Origin: Zingiber officinale
Taxonomy: Eukaryota; Streptophyta; Magnoliopsida; Zingiberales; Zingiberaceae
Reading direction: 5' to 3'
Assembly (NCBI RefSeq): GCF_018446385.1
Contig: NC_056005.1
Location: forward strand, 43,033,461 to 43,097,460
Length of the DNA: 64,000 nt
Part shown: positions 23,827 to 34,945 of the stretch, piece by piece
Numbering within the stretch: position 1 is the stretch's first letter
Layout: the number at the start of each line of letters is the position of its first letter
Notes under the pieces: generated by a model
Told to the model about the DNA's origin: nothing
Database searches by the model: none
What the model saw: the letters and a program-made list of their open reading frames with translations, nothing else
Made by a program: the position numbers and the translations under genes

Positions 23827-26800
23827 ATCTCCCACTTATACTAAAAGACTAAGCTGCTATATCTGCTGCCATACATCTGATTCCTAACCCTTCAACATGT
23901 CCATCAAAAGCTCTTGCCTTAAGGACCTCGGTGGAAGGATCTATAGGTCATCACCTGATGCAATCTAGGCGAGAACAACTTCTCCTCGTTTATACGATTT
24001 CGTATTGGGTGGTACTTGCGCTCTATTGTGTTTACTTGCCTTTATAGACTTATGGTTTCTTCGAGTTTGCTATCGCACCAATATTATTACAATAAATTGT
24101 AATAATCTTTGGATAAACCGAAATCATATCTAAGTCTATCTTGAGATTATTGAGTCATTCAGCTTTATAGCTACCTCAGAGGCTTGCCATATACTAAGCT
24201 TCTATGGTGGAGTCCAGAAAAACACCTATGCTTATCACTCTTCCATATTTATGACTTTACCTCCTAAAGTAAACACAAAATCCCGAGGTTGACTTATTAT
24301 TGTCCCTATCCGATTGGAAGTCAAAATCCATGCAACCCACAAGGACCAAATTAACTGCCTTGTAAGCTAGCATATAATCTCTAGTGCCTCTAAGGTACTT
24401 CAATATATGCTTTACTGCAGTCCACTGTCCTTGTCCAGAGTTATTTTGATATCTGCCAACTATGCCCTTGGCAAAACAGATTTCTTATCTCGTGCATAGC
24501 ATTCATTAGGCTTCCGACAGCCGAAGCATAAAGAACTGCTTTTATTTCCTTTATCTCCTTTGATGTCTACAGAGACATATCTTTTGATAAAGTTACTCCA
24601 TCCTGAAAAGGTAAGAAACCTTTCTTAGAGTTTTGCATGCTTTAGAACGAGCAAGGATTTTTCCGATATATGAAGCTTGGGATAAGTAAAATATTCTTTT
24701 CTTGCGATCCCTTATTACTTTGATCTCAAGAATATATTCATTCTCCCAAGTCCTTTATATCGAATTGTTTGGACAACCATACCCTTACTTCTGACAACAT
24801 TTTGATATTGTTTCCAACTACCAAAAATGTTATCTATGTATAGTACAAGAAATACCACCACGCTTCCATCACACCTTTTGTATACACAAGACTTACCCGG
24901 TTACTAAATAAATCCATAGGTCTGAATTACTTTGATAAATCAGATGTTCCAAGACCTTGAAGCTTTGCCTCAGTCCATAGACTGATTGAGCTTTACACAA
25001 GATGCTCTTAGCCCTTTGCAATGAACCCTTCTGGTTGCTTTATATGGATGCTTTCTTTAAGCATTCCATTAAGAAATGTTGTCTTGACATCCACTTGCCA
25101 AATAGATAAAAGAATCCGGATAGACTTAAGCATGGCTACCAGTGAAAAAAGTTTCCTTTTTCATCAAGCCTTGCTTTGAAGGTTTCTACCTCCCTGTCTA
25201 TCCCTCTTTTTTCTTATCATAGACCTTTTACACCCAAAGGCTTTTACACCACTTGGTGGTTCTACAAGCTTCCAGATTTTATTGGAATACATATATTCTA
25301 ATTCTATTATTCATTTCTCTTTGCCAAGATGCTGCATATTTATCTTGGAGTGCTTCGTCATATGTCCGGAGATCAGGTTCATGTCCTTCAGGGATCGAGT
25401 TCAAAAACTCTCCCAAAACATGAATCTTTTAAGGTTGCTTAACAACTTTCCCACTACGACAAGGCATTTTCTGCAATTGTGTATCATTTGTGATACGTGT
25501 TGTAGTTTTCTTGTGGTATCTCATCTTGTACAGTTGGTACTAGATTAGACATGTCTTTTATTATTTCCTTAAGAACAAATTTACTTATGAGCACATGGTT
25601 CATTATATAGTCCTTTTAAAATCAGTCATTGATGCTAACAATGACCTTCTGATTTTAAGACTATAAACCTACTTTTGTTTATCTAGGATAACTTACAAAC
25701 AAGTGAACTCCTATCCAACTTATTATTATCTCTCTTTAACATATGTGCTGGATTACCCGAATCCGAATACGCTTCAAAATAGGCTTATGCCTATTCAGCA
25801 ATTCTATATGAGTCGAGAGTTCTAACTTGGAAGGTACTATGTTCACTTTCGTTTTCAGAGTTTTATCCTTAAAACAAATTTGGTAATTTTCTGAATAACT
25901 CATCATCTATCTAATTATTCCATAAGAGTCCTTTACCTTCTTTCTACTACACCATTCTGTTGGGGTGTACCAGATGCAGTTAGTTGGGATTGAAATCCAA
26001 CTACTGATAAGTGACTCCTAAAATCTCTCAAGAGGTACTTGCCACTATGATCTTCCATAGTGACTTTTTACTTTAACATTTCTCCGCATCAACCTTGTAC
26101 TCTTTAAACTAATCAAAGTACTTAGTCTTGCGGTACATTAAGTAAATTTATTTGTATATTGAATAGTTGTCTATAAAATAGACAAAATATTCAATACTAC
26201 CTCTTGTCTGGATAGTCATAGGATCACACAAATCAGAATGAACCGATTTCAACATATCTTTGACTCCATACCCCTTGGACTTAAAAACTTCTTGGTTATT
26301 TTCCTTCCAAGTAAGACTTGCAGGTTGGAAATATTTCCACTACCAATGAACCCAAAAGTTCATTAGCTACCAATGAATCCTACTCAAGTATAACCTAGCT
26401 TTTAGATGCCAAAGATATAATTGGTTCATTTCCGAAGGTTACTTTCTCTTAAAATTAGAAGATGTGTTACTAATTTCCATTTGTTGCATCGTGGGAGTTA
26501 TTGGATTATAAATTGTCAACCATCATACCAGAATAGATAACTTCCCTATTTTTCTTGATAACAACTTTGTTATCAAAAAGACACAGTATCTATAATAGTT
26601 TAGAAACTGAAATCAGGTTCTTTCTAAACTTGGTACGTAAAGACAATTACTTAAAATCCCTATTTTATTCTTATCAAAGGATAAACATCTCCCACTGCAA
26701 TAGCTACCACTTTTACAGTAGTGCCCATGTGGACGGTGATTTACCTTTCATTTAGTTGTCGGGTTTCCTGGAACCCTGCAATGAATTGCAGACATGATTA

Positions 26801-27239
26801 ATGGCATCTTGTATCTACACTCCAGGTTTTGGTAGATAACACCACTAGACATGTTTCAACTAATGAATTAAATACACCTAAATTGTTCTTAGTTCTAAGA
26901 AGACAGTCTACCTTAATGTCCAAGTCCTATTTCCAATCATTACAATTGGGACTACTAAGTCTTTTCCTATAGTATGACTACTAGGGATTGACAAACATCC
27001 TAAGAATCACAAAAATATTTGGTCAAGATCAACTCCTTAAAATCTCCATAAATTTTGCGTATACAAAATCGAAGAGGAGATTTTATTCATTAATTTTATT
27101 ATCTCGTCAACTTTTCTTTATGACGAATAAAATTAATAGTTGTTCTGTCTTTGATCAAATATTTGGTCAAAAACTCTTTGAATTTAAAATAACATTGATT
27201 CCTCAAACAATATTATTTAAATTCAACAACACCTCAAAC

Positions 27240-27440
27240 ACCGTGAATTTTGCATGCCACGTTAGTGTGGACGTATACAAATTCATCATTTGTAAGAGGA
27301 GGGTTTTACCCATTGACTATCTTGTCAATATAACCTTTTGACAAATAAAATTACCTCAAACACCATGAATCTTGTATGCCACGTTAGTGTGGACGTATAC
27401 AAATTCAAACATTTGTAAGAGGGGTTTATTAATTTTATTA
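27240..27440. repeat. Tandem duplication in the Copia-2 leader
   Basis: A segment containing gccacgttagtgtggacgta occurs at 27256 and again at 27378, a period of 122 bp. Copia-3 has a single copy near 52570, so the duplication is specific to this copy. Confidence 0.75.
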
Positions 27441-28356
27441 TATTGCCAATCTAGTTTTATGACAAATCAATAGTTGGTTTCCCTTTGGTCACACAAGTGA
27501 TAGTAGTGACTCCGTTGGGGAGGATACTATTAAATGTGTCTAAGTGTATACCATTACTTGACACTAAGTCCATTAATAAGATTATGCCCCTTCCGTTGGG
27601 GAAGATCACACGCTCTTAATTAACTTCCTATAGTCATCCAAAAATGGAAGTCTGTTCTAGTGATCCACAAACAAGCTCATCCGTTATGGAGGAAGGCACT
27701 CAGAGCCAACGCGCAAGCTTCTTTGCATCACTTACAAACCAGTAATGGAGACCATGGGATTTACTTAAAAATCCCTCTCCCACTTAGTTATTTATAAATG
27801 AGGAATTTTAACTATGCTAGCCTACTAAATATGTAAACCAACATGCACACACAGCACAATATAAAAGCAATAAATAGAAAATCTAATTTTCAACTATTAT
27901 GGCTTTTATCTCTAGTTGTCCTCCGTGTGTTGTCATCCCAAGCTGCTGCCATATTTGGCCACCGCCACCAGGACTAACTGTCGCATCCATCTTGCTCCTA
28001 GTTCCGCTGCGCCTCTGGTCCTTAGAAGGTTCCACGCTTTGCAAGATTCGATCCGCGACATAAATAGAATTTTACATTTTTGATCCTATATTCCATAAAA
28101 GGAATGTACATGTATCTAGATCAAAAATAAAATCCTAATAAAACTAAATACAGCTCTTGCTGTATTTTATAATACAATCATGCACACATATAAATGCCTT
28201 GACATGTCCAGGTCCAATCACACACATAATAACTAAAAGCCATAATAGTTGGATCCTGCATCCACAAAGTTAGCACATCCTACTATTAACCTGCCTAAAT
28301 TATGTATGACATGTGCATAATTAAACTAATACCAAATACACAGAGGCAAAACCCTA

Positions 28357-28368
28357 GCTCTGATACCA
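28357..28368 (-). other. Copia-2 primer binding site (initiator tRNA-Met)
   Basis: The plus strand reads gctctgatacca, the inverse of tggtatcagagc, two bases inside the 5' LTR. This is the standard plant copia priming site. Confidence 0.9.
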
Positions 28369-28370
28369 AT

Positions 28371-30951
28371 TGTTGGTTGCTACTCGGAAAACCTAGAGGT
28401 TCCACTGTACAAAAATTTTGTACAAAGGTCTGAACCTTTTCCTAGCTACCATGTGTTCTTTTAAATTAAATTTTGGATCGCCTGCGGAACTTAACACGTT
28501 TGATCCAAAACTTAATCTATTTGTTCTTTTAGGTTTTGACTTGGGTCTCCTGCGAAACTTAACATGTTCGACCTAAATCACCTTAAGTTATTAATTCCAT
28601 TAAATATTAATTTCCATAATTGGTTCCCAGTACTGACGTGGCGAGGCACACGACCTTCTTGGATATGGGAGCAACCACCACCGACTAGACAAAACCTTTT
28701 ATAGAAAGCTAATATTTAATTTCCTAAAATAACTTTAGGTCAACCGAAAAAAACAATCAAATCACAAGGAAAAAAACAAAGAAACACTATATCGAAAACA
28801 AATTCGAAACACTAGAATCGTATGCCTCTTGTATTTAGTATTATTTCCAAAAATAACTAGTATGATGCAGAAAGAAAAATTACTAGTTATACCTTTTAGA
28901 AAGACCTCTTGATCTTCTACCGTATTCCTCTTCTAACCTCGGACGTTGTGTGGGCAATGATCTTCCGAGATGAGAAACCACCAAGCACCTTTTTCTTCTC
29001 CTAGCTAGGTTCGGCCAACACAAAGAAGCTTCACCAAGGACGAAGAACAAAACACCAACCAAGCTCCAAGGGATACAAGCTTTCTCTCCTTCTTCTTCTT
29101 CTTCTTCTCTAAGTAGTATCCGGCCACCACAAGAACTCCAAGCAAGAGATAAGTTTCGGCCACCACAAAAGAGGAAGAAAGGAAGAGGATGGCCGGCCAC
29201 AATAATTTTCTTCAATGATGAATAATTTCGGCCACCACCAATGCTCCAAGGGATGCTAGAGATGAGACTTGCTTTCTCTCCTTCTTCTCCTTCCTTGATC
29301 CGGCCACAAACAAAAGCTCCACCAAGAAGATAGGTTTCGGCCAACAAGAGGAGAAGAGAGAAAGGGAAGGGCCCACCACACCAGGAAAAGAGGAGAAAAA
29401 TAATAGAGGTTGTTCACCATGAAGGCACCCCTACCCCTTCTTTTATATTCCTTGGCTTTGGCAAATAAGGAAATTTATTTATAATAAAATTTCCTTAACT
29501 TTCCTTGACAACAATTAATTAAGAAAAAATTAAATAAATTTTCCTAATTAATTGTATGTGGCCGGCCACCTCATGTAGAGCAAATAGGATAATTTTAATC
29601 AACAATTAAAACTTCCTTTTTTTTCTTTGGAAATTTTAAAAAATAAAATTTCCTTTTAAAATCCCTTCATGGTTGATAAAAAGAAATTTCTATAATTTTA
29701 ATTTTCAACATGTGAATAATTTTTCAGAGAGAAAAAATAAAATATCTTTCCAATCTACAAATAAGGAAAGAGATCTAATCTCTTTCTTTTAATCTTTTTG
29801 TAGATCTTTTTAAAGAGAGATATTTTAATTTTAATTCTCTGTAATAAATTATATCTTCCACATAATAAAAATTAAAATTAAAAAAAAATTTAATTTAATG
29901 GGGGTTGGCCACCTAAGCTTGGGTTCAAGCTAGGGCCGGCCACCCATGAACCAAGGCTTGGCCGGCCCTAGCTTGAACCACAAGCTAGCTTGGCCGGCCC
30001 CTTTCTCATGGGTATGAAGGTGGGTATAGGTGGGTATAAATAAGAGGCTACGATAGGGACCGAGAGGAGGAATTGGTTTTGGTCTCCCGATAAAATTAAG
30101 CATCCCGTGTTCGCCCCGAACACACAACTTAATTTTATCAATAATAATTCATTCCACTAGAGAACTATTATTGAACTACCGCACCAATCCCAAATTACAT
30201 TTTTGGGCTCCTTCTTATTATGAGTGTGTTAGTCTCCCTGTGTTTAAGATATCGAATGCCCACTAATTAAGTGAGTTACTGACAACTCATTTAATTAATA
30301 TCTTAGTCCAAGAGTAGTACCACTCAACCTTATTATCATGTCGGACTAAGTCCACCTGCAGGGTTTAACATGACAATCCTTATGAGCTCCTCTTGAGGAC
30401 ATTATCAACCTAGTATCTCTAAGACACAGTTTCCTTTTATAATCAACAACACACACTATAAGTGATACCATTTCCCAACTTATCAGGCTTATTGATTTAT
30501 CGAACTAAATCTCACCCATTGATAAATTAAAGAAATAAATATCAAATATATGTGCTTGTTATTATATTAGGATTAAGAGCACACACTTCCATAATAACCG
30601 AGGTCTTTGTTTCTTTATAAAGTCAGTATAAAAGAAACGACCTCAAATGGTCCTACTCAATACACTCTGAGTATACTAGTGTAATTATACAGTCAAGATA
30701 AACTGTTACCTAATTACACTACGACCTTCCAAAGGTTTGTTCCTTTCCATTATGGTCATGAGCTACTATTTATAATTTATAAGATACTGATAACATGATC
30801 CTCTGTGTGTGACACCACACACCATGTTATCTACAATATAAATTAATTGAACAACTACATTTATCATAAATGTAGACATTTGACCAATGTGATTCTTATT
30901 TCTAGATAAATGTTTATACCAAAAGCTAGGCTTTTAGTATACACTCTAACA
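28371..30951 (-). repeat. Copia-2 5' LTR
   Basis: This is the partner of 21235-23826, with the same termini and promoter layout. It is bordered by the primer site inside and by the ggata duplication outside. It has small indels relative to its partner, for example the loss of a tagtactc segment near 30038. Confidence 0.93.
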
Positions 30952-31734
30952 GGATAATGGAAGGTGGGAGTAGTGGGGTTAGTGGGAGATCAAATTTTTA
31001 CCCCCACCACTATAAATAACCTCACATTTATCGGAGGGAAGGTTTAACCGTAAGAGAAGACAGAACCCCAATAGATTCATTTTGGGCAAGGAAGAAGATG
31101 TCACCATCGTAACAACTTCTAAGGAACGAGTAAGTGGACCTATTATGAAAATTCTAGATTTTTTTAAAGGCACTAGTTTTTATTCTTTAAAAATTAATTT
31201 GTTTGACTTTTGAACATATCTGATTACCTATTATTGTTATTTCCATAATTTTGGGTACTAGACTGATTATAAACTAAATGATAGGAATAAATATTCTGAA
31301 CATGTTCGACTTCTGCAATATTTTTGATCTCCGACCTCTCCTCTGGGAGGGATAATTTTAGAGATCTAATATCAAATAAGTCATGGGGAACATGATTTAA
31401 TTTAAGTGCTCATGTGAAAATATGTGTCTAGATTATTTTTTTTTGTTATTTTTACTACTACTTTGTAAGAATTTCAGTAATTATGTTTTATCCCCCGCCT
31501 GCTGAGTGATTCCCAAATCACTCACCTCTTACAACTCATTTCAATTAGAGACAAAAGTGGTACCAAGAATGAGATCGAGGATAGAGAGCAAACTGAGTTC
31601 TGGGGATGGTGAACCGGCACTAATTACGGACAGGAGGACTAGATTCTACTACAACTATGAGTTTCTTAATTTAGTTAGGAGAATGTAATTTGATTCATCA
31701 AATAGTGAAAACAATATATTTTTTATGTTGGGAA

Positions 31735-34065
31735 TGTTAGGATGTATACTAAAAGCCTAGCTTTTTGTATGAACATTTATTTTGTAATAAGAATCACATT
31801 GGTCAAATATCTATATTTAGTTAAATGTAGTTATCCATTTAATTTATATTATAGATAACATGGTGTGTGGTGTCACACAGAAGATCATGTTATCAGTTCC
31901 TTATAAATTATAAATAGTAGCTCACAACCAAGATGGATTGGGACAACCCATTGGAATGATTGTAGTGTAATTTGGTACTAGCTTATCTTGACTATAAAAT
32001 TACACTAGTACACTATGTGTGTATTGAGCAGGATCATTTGAGGTTGTTTCTTTTTTTACTGACTGCATAAAAGAACAGAACCTCTGTTATTAAGGATGTG
32101 CGTACTCTTAACCCCGATATAATAACAAGCACATATACTTAGTATTTATTTCTTTAATTTATCAGTGGGTGAGATTTATTCATTAAATCAATAGGCTCGA
32201 TAAGTTAGGAAATAATATTATTTATATAGTGTGTTGTTGATTATAGAAGGAAACTGTGTCCTAGTTATCTAGGTTGATGATGTCTCCTTGAGGAGCTCAT
32301 AAGAATTGTCATGTAAACCCTGCAGGTGGACTTAGTCCGACATGACAATGAAGTTGAGTGGTACTACTCTTGGAGCTAGATATTAATTAAGTGAGTTGTT
32401 AGTAACTCATTTAATTAATGGGCATTCGATATCTTAAACATAGGGAGACTAATGCACTCTTGATAAGAAGGAGGCCATAATGTAATATGGGATTGATGCG
32501 GTAATTCAATAATGACTCTTTAGTGGTATGAGTTATTATTGATGAACTTGAGTTGGGTGTTCGGGTCAAACATAGGAATCTCAAGTCCATCAGAAGGTTA
32601 AAACCAATTCCTCCTCTAGGTCCCTGTTATAACCTCTTATTAAAAGCCTTTTTATCCACCCAAAGCCCAGCTTCTTACCCAAGCTAGGGGTCGGTCACAT
32701 CCTTTCTTGGTGCCCAAGCAAGGGGTCGGCCAAGCCCATCTTGGTGTCCAAGATGTGGCCGGCCAAGCCTTGCTTGGTGACCAAGCAAGGGGCTGGCCAC
32801 TAAAGAAATAAAAGAGAGATTTTAATTTTTGTTAAAATATTTCCTTTTATAGCAATCTACAAAGGATTAGAAGAGAGATTTTAATTTTAAAATTTTTCCT
32901 TTTTTGAAGTCATTCACATGGTTTTAAAAGAGAGTTTTAAATTTTAAAATCTTTCCTTTTTTGTTGCCATCTATATTGGTTTTAAAAGAGAGATTTTAAT
33001 TTTGATAAAACTTTCCTTTTTTGTAACCATGATTTAAAAGAGAAGTTTAATTTTAAACTTTCCTTTTATAGCCATCACAATAAGAAATTTAAAAGAGAGA
33101 GATTTTAATTATTATTAAAATTTCCTTTTTTTCCATGATTGGAATTAAAAGGAAGTTTTAATTATGTTTAAAACTTTCATTTTTAGCATTCACCAAGGAT
33201 TATAAAAGAGAGGTAGATGGCGCCTTATGGTACAACACAACATAAAGTTCCCTCTTCTATTTTCCTTGGTGGCCGACCCTTCTCTCTTTCCCCTCTCCCT
33301 TTGTTTTCTTCTCTTAAGGCCGGCGACACATCAAGCTCCTTCTTCTTGTGGCCGGTTTGCTTGGAGGGGAAGAAGAAGAGAAGGAAGTTTCCTATTTTGG
33401 CATTCCTTGGATGGTCGAAACTTGTAGGCAAAGAAGAAGGTTCGGGTGGATTTCATCTTAATAGATCGTCGCCCACACGACGTCCAAGAGGAGGAGAGGA
33501 ATACAACAGAAGATCAAGATGTCTTTAGCTGCAAAGAAATGTATAACTAATTATTTGTTTCCGCTGCATAATTACTTTGTGTTCTTTGTATGGATCCTGA
33601 AACACCAACAGAAGAGGTTATCGATTTTGAATTTTCGATTTTGTGTTTCGATTTTGTGTTTCTATTGTGGTCTCTATAGTTAAACCTAAGATTACTGTAA
33701 GAAGTTTAAATATTCAATTTCTTTGAAAGACTTTGTCTAGGAAGTGGTGGATGATCCCATATCCAAGAAGGTCGAGTACCCGCCGTGTTTAACCTGGAAG
33801 CCAATCTTTGAAATAGATATTTAATCAACTTCTGTAATATGGATTAACTTCTGAAGAACACATGGGTTGAACTTGGAGTAAAAATGTTAAGTTCGTTTCC
33901 AATCCAAGTTTAACTTCTGAACAACAACTTGGATTAATAATGTTAAGTTTCATTTGCAATCGAAATTTAACTTCTGTAGAGCACATGGACTGCTAGGAAA
34001 AGTTCTGTTCTTGTACAAATTTTTGAACAAGGGAAACAGAACGGAATTCCAAATACCACCCAACA
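31735..34065 (+). repeat. Solo LTR of the same copia family (2331 bp)
   Basis: It begins TGTTAGGATGTATACTAAAAGCC and ends CACCCAACA, with a TATAAAAG box at 33201-33208. It has no internal region. The flanks are gggaa (31730-31734) and ggaaa (34066-34070), a 5-bp duplication with one mismatch. A solo LTR arises by recombination between the two LTRs of a full element. It is clearly more diverged from the other copies than they are from one another, so it belongs to an older insertion or a subfamily. Confidence 0.92.
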
Positions 34066-34189
34066 GGAAATGTAAAATCTGACTTTATGTCGCAATTACT
34101 ATACTACCATGGCTGCTTGTTTTCAAACTTTGGGTTGAAAGCAACGCCGATGTCAGTCCGCGGTCGGTCCCCAGTCATGCGGCATGACA

Positions 34190-34430
34190 TCTGGTGTAGA
34201 TAAATCCCTTAATGATATGTCCATAGACGTGACAAAACTGAATGTCATCGACGATGTGAACCATTTCTAGTTAGGAAACTTCTGAGTATTTGTATCGCTG
34301 TGTGTTGTATGAATATGATGTGTTGTATGAATATGATGTCTTGTATGAATTTTGTGTATGTTAATCTCAATTAAACATGTTTGGTTACAAATGTATACAT
34401 AATAAAATGTAAAAATTTGAGGAAAATTTT
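34190..34430 (+). pseudogene. Unidentified host-gene fragment (right part, after Gypsy-A)
   Basis: This continues the open reading left at 14896, with an S-L-N-D-M-S-I-D-V-T-K-L-N-V segment followed by a stop near 34270. After that are AT-rich bases with a short repeat of tgttgtatgaatatgatg (34305-34345). The identity of the gene is unknown. Confidence 0.45.
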
Positions 34431-34945
34431 TTAGTTTTGTGATGAATTTTGCAATGAAAACTTTTTATCACGAACTAAATCACTAGGCAAATATGTGAAG
34501 AAAATAGTATTTTATCGCAGATTTACAACGAATCCATATTTATCGCAAATCAACCATGAAAAGCTATTTTCATTGTAGATTTATGACGAAAATGTTTTCA
34601 TAGCAGATTTGCGATGAAAATGTTTTTTCACAAATCAACAACGGATATGAATTCATCACAAACTCTGACGAATTCACTTTTTTCACAAATCTATGATGAA
34701 ATACTATTTTCGTCACAAATTTGCTTTTGTGAATTTTGCGATGAATTTTATTTTTGTCGTAAAATTACAATGAATTTTGCGATAAAAATAAGTTTGTCAT
34801 AAAATCTACGATGAATTTTCTTTATTTGCTGTAGAATTTGGTGATGCCTTATTAGTGACAAAAATTTTTCATTGTAGATTTTGTCACAAAAGAATTTGTG
34901 ACGTTTTTTTTAATTAGGTGTAAATGATGTTTTTTTTGTAAGTGA
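34431..34945. repeat. Subterminal-type repeat array, possible fourth CACTA-like family
   Basis: Many copies in both orientations of a unit near tttgtgatgaattt, also as aaattcatcacaaa. The array ends with tttttttgtaagtg at about 34944, which resembles the CACTA terminus ttttttgtagtg with one extra base. No matching left end was found, so the assignment is tentative. Confidence 0.5.

Larger units (their letters stand above)
23827..28370 (-). pseudogene. Copia-2 internal region: degenerate pol with most of gag deleted
   Basis: Read on the minus strand, remnants occur in Copia order. They are the zinc-knuckle region near 26910-26940, the protease near 26757-26850, integrase about 25900-26400, the RT active-site region near 24830-24850 and RNase H about 24060-24320. 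Nearly every domain is shifted or stopped. Comparison with Copia-3 shows the gag core between the leader (about 27230) and the knuckle (about 26980) is mostly missing. The plus-strand sequence atctcccacttata at 23827-23840 is the polypurine tract in reverse. Confidence 0.85.
21235..30951 (-). mobile_element. Copia-2: complete Ty1/copia retrotransposon with two LTRs, reverse orientation
   Basis: The element lies in the Gypsy-A 3' LTR with a perfect 5-bp duplication, ggata at 21230-21234 and 30952-30956. In its own orientation the 5' LTR is 30951-28371 (2581 bp) and the 3' LTR is 23826-21235 (2592 bp). The interior is 4544 bp, about 0.5 kb shorter than in Copia-3. The two LTRs look very similar base by base, suggesting a moderately recent insertion despite the ruined interior. 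Confidence 0.95.
14897..34189 (+). mobile_element. Gypsy-A: complete Ty3/gypsy retrotransposon, decayed and twice interrupted
   Basis: The 5' LTR is at 14897-15429 and the 3' LTR begins at 21132 and ends at 34189. The flanking 5-mers are tctag (14892-14896) and tctgg (34190-34194), a target duplication with one mismatch. Removing Copia-2 and the solo LTR, with one duplication each, leaves about 7.2 kb. The coding order is gag, protease, RT, RNase H, integrase, so it is gypsy. The integrase tail resembles chromodomain chromoviruses. All frames are interrupted. Confidence 0.93.
21132..34189 (+). repeat. Gypsy-A 3' LTR, in three pieces
   Basis: The pieces are 21132-21234, 30957-31734 and 34071-34189. 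The gaps are filled by Copia-2 (with duplication ggata) and the solo copia LTR (duplication gggaa/ggaaa). A purine-rich stretch (aaggagagaggta) precedes the LTR. The pieces sum to about 1000 bp, nearly twice the 5' LTR, because of one extra segment near 31108-31572. Confidence 0.9.
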
